This document shows positions 57,771-64,000 of a stretch of 64,000 nt of DNA, one piece after another. Under the pieces are notes generated by a model that worked only from the letters and a program-made list of their open reading frames with translations, was not told the origin of the DNA and searched no databases. Position numbers and translations under genes: made by a program. The stretch lies in assembly GCF_032452875.1 (NCBI RefSeq), contig NC_083869.1, positions 118,178,001 to 118,242,000 on the forward strand, written 5' to 3'. The first letter of the stretch is position 1. Each line of letters starts with the position of its first letter. This DNA comes from Bos javanicus. Its lineage: Eukaryota > Chordata > Mammalia > Artiodactyla > Bovidae.

Positions 57771-58064
57771 CAAGGAGATCCAACCAGTCAATCCTAAAGG
57801 AAATCAACCTTGAATATTCATTGGAAGAACTCATGCTGAAGCTCCAATACTTTGGCCATCTGAAGCAAAGACCTTGATGCTGGGAAAGATTGAGGGCAGG
57901 AGGAGAAGGGGGTGACAGAGGATGAGATGGTTAGATGGCATCACTGACTCAATGGACATGAGTTTGAGCAAGTTCTAGGAGATGGTGAAGGACAGGGAAG
58001 TCTGGTGTGCTGCAGTCCATGGGGTGGCAAAGTCGGGCACAACTTAGTGACTGAATAACAAACT
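57771..58064 (+). mobile_element. BovB LINE 3' fragment
   Basis: 'AAGGAGATCCAACCAGTCAA' to 'GGCACAACTTAGTGACTGAA'. A small internal deletion near 57867 relative to other copies. Confidence 0.91.
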
Positions 58065-58627
58065 TTATTATAAGAAAGTAAAGTTCCCTCTATCTTTTAA
58101 ACATCTCCTGGTTCAGCTTCTTGCCTCCAGTAGACTGGTGGCAATTCAGAGCCGTTTCCCTTGGGAAGACTAGTCTGCATTGGGCTGTAGACTTGTGTGT
58201 GTGCTTCCCCAACACTCTCTTCTCCCACCATGAGAGGACAGTCTGCCTAATGATAGAAAGGGAAGTATAAGATGTAACCCATTCTAGGCTCACCTGCAAT
58301 AGAAGCTCTGCCAGTCACATTAGGGCCTTGCACTGAAAAAGCTGAAGGAAGGAGATGGGAAGATTAGGGACCAATAGTCAACTTCCCATCCTTCCCTAAA
58401 GTGAGCTCATTACCAGTGAAAGAGAAACTATCCATGGGGTAAATGAAGTAACACATGCAGGCTATGACATGGAAATCAGCTACATATTTACCTGGTAACA
58501 GGCAGAAATGAAAATAATTCAGAGCCTGCGGGAGTGTTTCAGAGATTAAAAGGAAATTAAACTTTCCACACCGCTGTTAGGGGAGTAAGTTTTATAAGCA
58601 AGTCATCGATTTTTAATTTGACTATTG
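58065..58627. other. Unique intronic DNA, no gene seen
   Basis: No recognised repeat or exon. Confidence 0.3.
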
Positions 58628-58628
58628 T

Positions 58629-58812
58629 GATGTTGTTGTTTGGTCCAACTCTCTGTGATCCCATGGACTGCAGCATGCCAGGCTTCCCTGTCTTTCATTA
58701 TCTCCCAGAGTTTGCTGAAACTCATGTCCCTTGAATCAGTGATGCCATCTAACCATCTCATCCTCTGTTGTCCCCTTCTACTCCTGCCCTCAATCTTTCC
58801 CAGCATCAGGGT
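58629..58812 (-). mobile_element. BovB LINE 3' fragment
   Basis: Inverted: 'GTTGTTGTTTGGTCCAACTC' to 'CTCAATCTTTCCCAGCATCA'. Confidence 0.9.
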
Positions 58813-59301
58813 CGATTATGTTAGCATATAAGGAGTTCATTATAAGTGAGAAGTGAAAGGGAAAGCTCCAAAATAAAATATAAAATACAGTCTTCCCCAG
58901 AGGTGGACAGCTATGCTGGTAGCAGGTTCGTCATTAGATGTAGGTGTGTAGGGGCCTCTCTGTAATTTGGTTTTATCAATATTTGCACTCTAGACCTGGT
59001 GTGCACTGGAAATATCCAGCCTTTAGAGGGTGCACTTGAGGTCAACAGGCTGAAGAGCCTGGAACAGCTGAGCTAGTGCGGAGACCACAGCGCAGTAGAA
59101 AAGACTGTCAGGTACCCTAGCCAGGTTCACGCTGAGTTAGAGGGAAATGAACACCTGAGTGCCTCCTATGGCCAGGGATTGTGCTTGGTGGCTTCTCCAC
59201 CACGATTCTGTCCAGTTGATACTAATGTTCCATTTCACAGATAAGGAAATCGAGGCTACTTGTAGAATGGGGGCCATGCAGCTTAGAGAGGCTAAACTAC
59301 C
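58813..59301. other. Intronic DNA with a MIR relic at its right end
   Basis: About 59148-59290 ('GAACACCTGAGTGCCTCCTA', 'TTTCACAGATAAGGAAATCG') is MIR. No exon. Confidence 0.45.
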
Positions 59302-59528
59302 AGGTGCACGCGTGCTAAGTTGCTTCAGTCATGTCCAACTCTGCGACCCTATGGACGGTAGCCCACCAGATTCCTCTGTCCATAGGATTCTCCAGGCAAG
59401 GAAACTGGAATGGGTTGCCATGCCCTCCTCCCGGGGATCTTCCCAACACAGGGATCGAACCCACCTCTCTTAAGTCTACCTGCATTGGCAGGTGGGTTCT
59501 TTACAACTGGCGCCACCTGCGTGGTAAG
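59302..59528 (-). mobile_element. Bov-tA SINE
   Basis: 'CACGCGTGCTAAGTTGCTTC' to 'GCGCCACCTGCGTGGTAAGCC', near the CpG island edge. Confidence 0.86.
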
Positions 59529-59764
59529 CCAAATTTGGACCCGGGTCTGAGGGATTCCAAAGCCTATTTTATCCACCATCACTAGTGAATGGTGAATAAC
59601 TAACTGACTGACTGACTGTCTCATACACATACACACATCACAGGCAAAGCGAAAAGGAACCTTTCCAATGTCCAATAATAACCCTCACTCATCCTTGCTA
59701 ATGAGCCTAGATCAGCTTTTCCGTGGAAAGAAAACGGCTTAATTGTTAAGCAGAGTTGAGCTCC

Positions 59765-60850
59765 TAAAACGCCGTCCGAGGCCTCAGCGGCGTCCGGTCC
59801 CGACAAAGCCGCCCCCGCCCCCGGCCCCTCGCCTCATTTTTGTCTCCCCTTCCCTTCCTGAGGGGCCTCGATCAGAACCACAACTGAGGGACCCGAATCT
59901 CAAGCCGGGGGCTGGAGCCCCGCGGTCTGGCCTTCCCGCCGCCTGCCTCCCCCGATCGCCGCCCTCTTCGAGAGGGACCCTCCGTGCTCCCCCCTCCCCA
60001 GCACCTCGAGACTCCCTCACCCCCGCTCCATCCCGTGTCTCCCCACACGCTGGGAGCCCGCCAGCTCCGCGGGGAAGCGGGGCCGATCGCAGTCCCTGCA
60101 GCCTGCGCCAGGAGTCCTCCAGCAACCCCGAAAGTCCTCTGACCCGGGTCTCCCCGCCCCCTCTTCCTCGCGCCCCATCATTTGTAGTTCGAGTCCCTAA
60201 CAGGGGTCGAGAGAGGATGCGGGGGGCGAGGCTGGGCGCGGGGCCAAGGGCGCCTCCGGGGCCGGGCGGGAGTGAGGAGGGGAGCCCTGCGCCCTGGACG
60301 ACGCGCGCGGGGCCCTAGACACGGTGGGAGAGACGCGCGTCCCCACGCTCCGCCCCGGCCCGGCGCTAGCCCGCCCGCCCCGAGGTGACCTCACCCGCGG
60401 CTCCCGAGCCCCCAGGCGGGCGGCCTGGGCTGGACCACCGCGCCTCCGCGCAGCCCTGCCCTCGATCGCCCCGAAGCCCCTTCCCCGATCCAGCCCGGGG
60501 GCCCGCGCCGCCGCTTCCCGGGCGTCTCGGGGAGCAGCGGCCACCGCAGTCCAAGATGCCCCCGGCGTCTCTCCATCCTCGGGCCCGCGGCGCAGCGCGG
60601 CCCGGAATACTCACCGCCCACAGCCCGCCGGGCGGCGGCCTCACTCGGCTCCCGGCCCGGATCTCCGAAATCGCTGCCTTCCTCTGAGCCCCCGGAGCGG
60701 TTGGGCGGAGAGATTTGTGGCGATGTCGCGGATCATCCCGAAGCTGCCTGAGCCCGCGGCTCGGCGCTCCGCCCGGCTCCGCGCGCGGTGCGGGCTCCCG
60801 GCGCCTCTGCTTCTCGCTGCCCGGCCAGCTCCGTCCTGGGGAGCTTGGAG
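59765..60850. promoter_or_regulatory. SLC16A14: CpG island, presumed SLC16A14 promoter
   Basis: About 1.1 kb of GC- and CpG-dense DNA without any repeat, sharply different from its AT-rich flanks. It contains GC-box-like CCGCCC/CCCGCCCC words but no clear TATA box. It lies about 7 kb upstream of the SLC16A14 start-codon exon, as expected for a housekeeping-type promoter feeding a non-coding first exon. Long open frames inside it come from GC richness. Bidirectional activity is possible but not shown. Confidence 0.8.
60615..60760 (-). other. SLC16A14: SLC16A14 candidate non-coding exon 1 (5' end unknown)
   Basis: On the minus strand, GCG|GTGAGTATT (GT at 60613-60614) is the best donor in the CpG island, close to the ideal consensus. 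It faces the exon 2 acceptor at 52875. The exon would run from an unknown start upstream to 60615. A second, weaker donor (GCGG|GTGAGG) lies near 60391-60396. Start position and use are inferred. Confidence 0.4.
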
Positions 60851-61298
60851 ATCGAGACCTCAGTCCATGTGGCTTTTAAAAAAAAGGGGGTGGGGTGCGT
60901 TTGGAGGTGCCCGAACCTAACCTGAGCTTCCTTCCAATCCGTGCAATTTCAAATCTCCACGCTTGTTCATTCCCATACCGGCTAATTCTGGTTTGGCAGG
61001 GGGAAAAAAAAAAAAAATGCAGTCACCTCGCGTGCACACTCTTGTGGCGGGTTGTAGTTTCCAGCTTTGACTGAGGTTTTCAAATGCTCTCGGCACGTTT
61101 ATAACTGGAGGAAAGGGCCTGAAACCTAAGGTGCAGGTGGGAGTAGAAGGACCTTCTATTTCTCTGAGATAGGAGAGAAGTGATGGGGGAAGAAAAAAAA
61201 AAAAAAACCTAACTGAAGGCTGGGCCACATGATAGAGCAGTTTGTAGGTGGAAGAGTCGGGCAGGCCCTGCAGCGTTCGCGACCAAAGCTTGCGTGGT
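60851..61298. other. Upstream flank of the CpG island
   Basis: Unique DNA with two A-runs (about 61002-61017 and 61192-61206). No exon recognised. Confidence 0.3.
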
Positions 61299-61511
61299 GG
61301 GTTCCCTTGTGGCTCAGCTGGTTAAGAATCCGCCTGCAATGAGGGAGACCTGGGTTTGATCCCTGGGTTGGGAAGATCCCCTGAAGAAGGGAAAGGCTAC
61401 CCATTCCAGTATTCTGGCTTGGAGAATTCCATAGACAGAGGAGCCTGGCAGGCTACATTCCATGGGATCACAAAGAGTCGGACGTGACTGAGCAACTTTC
61501 ACTCACGTCAC
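61299..61511 (+). mobile_element. Bov-tA SINE
   Basis: 'GGTTCCCTTGTGGCTCAGCT' head, body and tail 'GAGCAACTTTCACTCACGTC'. Confidence 0.88.
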
Positions 61512-61789
61512 TTCATCCTGCGTGGTACCTCTCCTTTTCTCTTTCCAGTATCTGACCATTGTCTGGTTCCTACATTGATGGGCACCATAGATTTCATTTC
61601 CACCTGTACCTGCTTTGTTCCCAACAGGGCCCAACTCAATGCTTTGCCCAGGGAGAGTTTTCAGTATTTGTTAAGTGAATGTGTGAATAAATGAAACCAG
61701 CGCTATTTTACTTCACTGGACACACTCTGTTCTCTATTGCTATTCTGATAGAGTATCACCATCTTCGTGACTGAAAGCAGTAGCTTCAG
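61512..61789. other. Intergenic DNA with an L2 relic
   Basis: 'CCCAACAGGGCCCAACTCAA' to 'GTGAATGTGTGAATAAATGA' (about 61618-61695) matches the L2 3' end style. Confidence 0.5.
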
Positions 61790-61921
61790 TTCAGCTCAGT
61801 TCAGTCGCTCAGTCGTGTACGACTCTTCGTGACCCCATGAATCGCAGCACACCAGGCCTCCCTGTCCATCACCAACTCCTGGAGTTCACTCAGACTCATG
61901 TCCATCGAGTCAGTGATGCTT
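61790..61921 (-). mobile_element. BovB LINE extreme 3' fragment
   Basis: Inverted: 'CAGTTCAGCTCAGTTCAGTC' (tail units) to 'GTCCATCGAGTCAGTGATGC'. Only about 130 bp. Confidence 0.9.
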
Positions 61922-62347
61922 ACTATTTCATAATGCTGGGGGTCAGAAGTCTGAAAGGGATCTTGGCTAAAATCAAGGGGTTTTCAGGTTTGTGTTCCTC
62001 CTGGCAGGCCTAGGGGAGAACTCAGACTTCTGGAGTCAGCCCACATTCCCTGGATCCCGGCCACTTCTTCTGTCTTCAAAGCCAGAAATGGCTGCATCAT
62101 TCTGTACCTTTCTACACAGTCACAGCTCCGGCAGGCTCTTCTGTTCTGCCTGTCTTCCACATTTAAGGGCTCTTGGGATTACATTGGGCCTACCCGGGGT
62201 AACTGGGTTATTGGATAATCCAAACAATCTCCCCATTTTAAGGTCAGCTGATTAACATTCTTAATGACACCTGCAACCTCAATTCCCCTTTGCTCTGTAA
62301 GGTAACATATTTACAGGGTCCAGAGTTTATGATGTGGATATCTTTGA
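61922..62347. other. Unique intergenic DNA, no gene seen
   Basis: 'GGGGGTCAGAAGTCTGAAAG' and neighbouring wording (about 61930-62260) may belong to an old mammalian repeat. No exon. Confidence 0.3.
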
Positions 62348-62578
62348 AAGTGAAACTGTTAGTCGCTCAATTTTGTCTGACCCTTTGCGACCCTATGGAA
62401 CTGCAACCTGCCAGGCCCCTCTGTCCATGGGATTCTCCACCCAAGAATACTGGAGTGGGTTGCCATTCCCTTCTCTAGGGGACTTTCCCAGTTTAGGGAT
62501 CAAACCCACATCTCTTGCGCCGAAGGTGGATTTTTTTTTTTTTTTTTTTTTTTACCATCTGAGCCACCAGGTAAGCCA
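62348..62578 (-). mobile_element. Bov-tA SINE with internal T-run
   Basis: 'GAAACTGTTAGTCGCTCAAT' to 'GAGCCACCAGGTAAGCC', with a T(23) run at about 62531-62553 inside the tRNA-like part, like the shorter run in the copy at 43452-43672. Confidence 0.87.
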
Positions 62579-62995
62579 GTGGACATCTTTGAGGGACTAT
62601 AATTCGACTTATCATAAATTTCCATCTTTATTCCTAGTTCCTTTTTTTTTTTTTTTTTGCAAAACAAAAATATTCACATTGCTCCTTCTTATATCAAGCC
62701 TTGATTAAAAATAATTGAGAACATTACAAGAAACTGTGGTTAAGTGAGAACATTTTGATGAGGTACCAGGCTTATGTGGTTCATATGTTTTCCTTTTGCT
62801 GATCAGAACATGAGCAAATGGATGGTTAGTATTCTTGTGGGGTGACCTTCTCAGATACCATTCATTTCAACCTGGCTTTTGACAGTAAGTCAAGATAGAG
62901 TTTCTGGCAAATACCTCAAGTGTAGATGATGCATCTTATTTGGAAAGAGCTCTGTAAGTTTTTTTCTCTGTAAGACTAAGTCTTTTTTTTATCCC
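62579..62995. other. Unique intergenic DNA with T-run
   Basis: T-run at about 62642-62659. No exon or named repeat. Confidence 0.3.
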
Positions 62996-64000
62996 TCTGA
63001 AATATTTTAGATTTATTGAGGTATAATTCATGTAGTGTGAACTGTATATATTTAAATATACAACTTGATGAGTTTTAGCATAAGTCTTTGGAACCATCAG
63101 CTCAATCAAATAACTCCAGAATTTTTCTGTGCCCTTTGAAAGCCAGCCACCTCACCCCCCACAACCCCAGGCAAACTCTCATCTGCTCTCTGCGAAACTT
63201 CTCCTCTGGACCATGGGTACTTTGCATCCAGAGTACCCACAAAAGGCTTTTCTCTTTTCCCCTTCCAGCTTTATTGAGGTATAATTGACAAATAAATTAT
63301 ACACACTTAAAGTGTACAATGTGATGATTTGATACACATATATATTGTGAAATGACTATCACATCACAATCAAGTCAATGAAAACAACTATCACTTCATG
63401 TGTCACTGGGTTATTTTTTTTTTTTTGGTGGTGGTGAGAATGCTTTGTCTACTCTCTCAGCAGATTTCATGGATACATTTAGTGAAAGTGTTAGTTGCTC
63501 AGTCATGTCTGACCCTTTACATCCCTATGGCTTGTAGCCCACCAAGCTTCTCTGTCCATGAATTTCTCCAGGCAAGAATACTGGAGTGGGTTTCCATTCC
63601 CTCCTCCAGGGATCTTCCTGACCCAGAGATGGAACCCAGGTCTCCCTCATTGCAGGCAGATTCTTTACCATCTGAGCCACCAGGGAAGCCCTAAGCATAC
63701 ATTACCATATTGTTAACTATAGTCACCATGCTGCACCGTAGATTTTTGACCAACATTTCCACATTTCTCTCACCCACTAGACCCTGGCAACCACCGTTCT
63801 GATCTCTGCTTCCATGAGTTCGACTCTTTTTTTTTGGATTCTACACATGAGTGAGATCCTACAGTATTTGTCTTTCTCTGCCTGGTTTATTACACTTGCC
63901 ACAGTGTCTTCCAGATTCATCCTGTCACAAGTGGCAGGATTTCCTTCTTTTTTAATAGCTGAATAATATTCCATCATGTATATATCACATTTTCCATCAA
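62996..64000 (-). mobile_element. L1 LINE 3' region(s), interrupted by a SINE; runs off the window
   Basis: Two inverted L1-type 3' end starts lie close together: 'GATTTATTGAGGTATAATTC' at about 63010 and 'GCTTTATTGAGGTATAATTG' at about 63270. This suggests two insertions or a duplication. L1 wording resumes after the SINE. Minus-strand 63777-63977 keeps the ORF2 end MMEYYSAIKKEGN in a broken frame. Confidence 0.82.
63480..63692 (-). mobile_element. Bov-tA SINE nested in L1
   Basis: 'GTGAAAGTGTTAGTTGCTCA' to 'GAGCCACCAGGGAAGCCC' inside the L1 region. Confidence 0.89.

Noticed and set aside
59743..60920. Several 90-198 codon frames on both strands in the CpG island
   Set aside because: Low-complexity Pro/Arg/Ala/Gly translations are what GC-rich DNA without stop codons gives; no domain or homology is recognisable.

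Overview
This window is nuclear DNA from a ruminant, most likely a bovid. The evidence is its repeats: many tRNA-derived Bov-tA SINEs, dimeric Bov-A2 SINEs ending in (AGC)n, and a dozen fragments of the RTE-type LINE BovB, with L1, CHR-type SINEs and older MIR/L2 relics. Two vertebrate protein-coding genes are recognisable from memory of their human counterparts: the last exon of FBXO36 (+ strand) and the whole coding sequence of SLC16A14 (- strand). I recall the human loci as a convergent FBXO36-SLC16A14 pair on chromosome 2q36, and the window shows the same arrangement. No bacterial, viral or CRISPR system is present.

Layout. 1-15488 is FBXO36 intron, crowded with SINEs and one young-looking L1 tail. 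15489-15677 is the terminal FBXO36 coding exon, followed by its 3' UTR with poly(A) signals at 15978 and 16363. 16400-29969 separates the two convergent genes. It holds a decayed hAT-transposase-derived pseudogene (about 19785-20960), a 2.8 kb BovB copy with nested SINEs (22875-25705), an AT-rich repeat-poor island (17770-18600) and a repeat-poor block (27656-29969) that is probably in part the SLC16A14 3' UTR. 29970-52861 holds the four SLC16A14 coding exons, read right to left: 52603-52874, 46944-47087, 40323-41306 and 29970-30121. All introns are phase 1 with GT-AG borders, and together the exons give a 512-residue protein with no break. 52875-60614 is the 5' intron. About 59765-60850 is a CpG island carrying the presumed promoter and a non-coding first exon. 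60900-64000 is upstream DNA with SINEs, BovB and L1.

The two genes are not known to share a pathway: FBXO36 is a substrate-receptor type F-box protein and SLC16A14 an orphan monocarboxylate-transporter-family membrane protein. The most notable local feature is SLC16A14 exon 3. It keeps only about 19 bp of unique intron before a SINE tail on one side and about 31 bp before a BovB insertion on the other, so its splice signals are bordered by mobile DNA. Other points worth checking are the hAT fossil, two copies of the same composite (dimeric) SINE, an intragenic CpG-rich exon and several repeat-free islands that may be regulatory. I did not find a convincing previously undescribed system.
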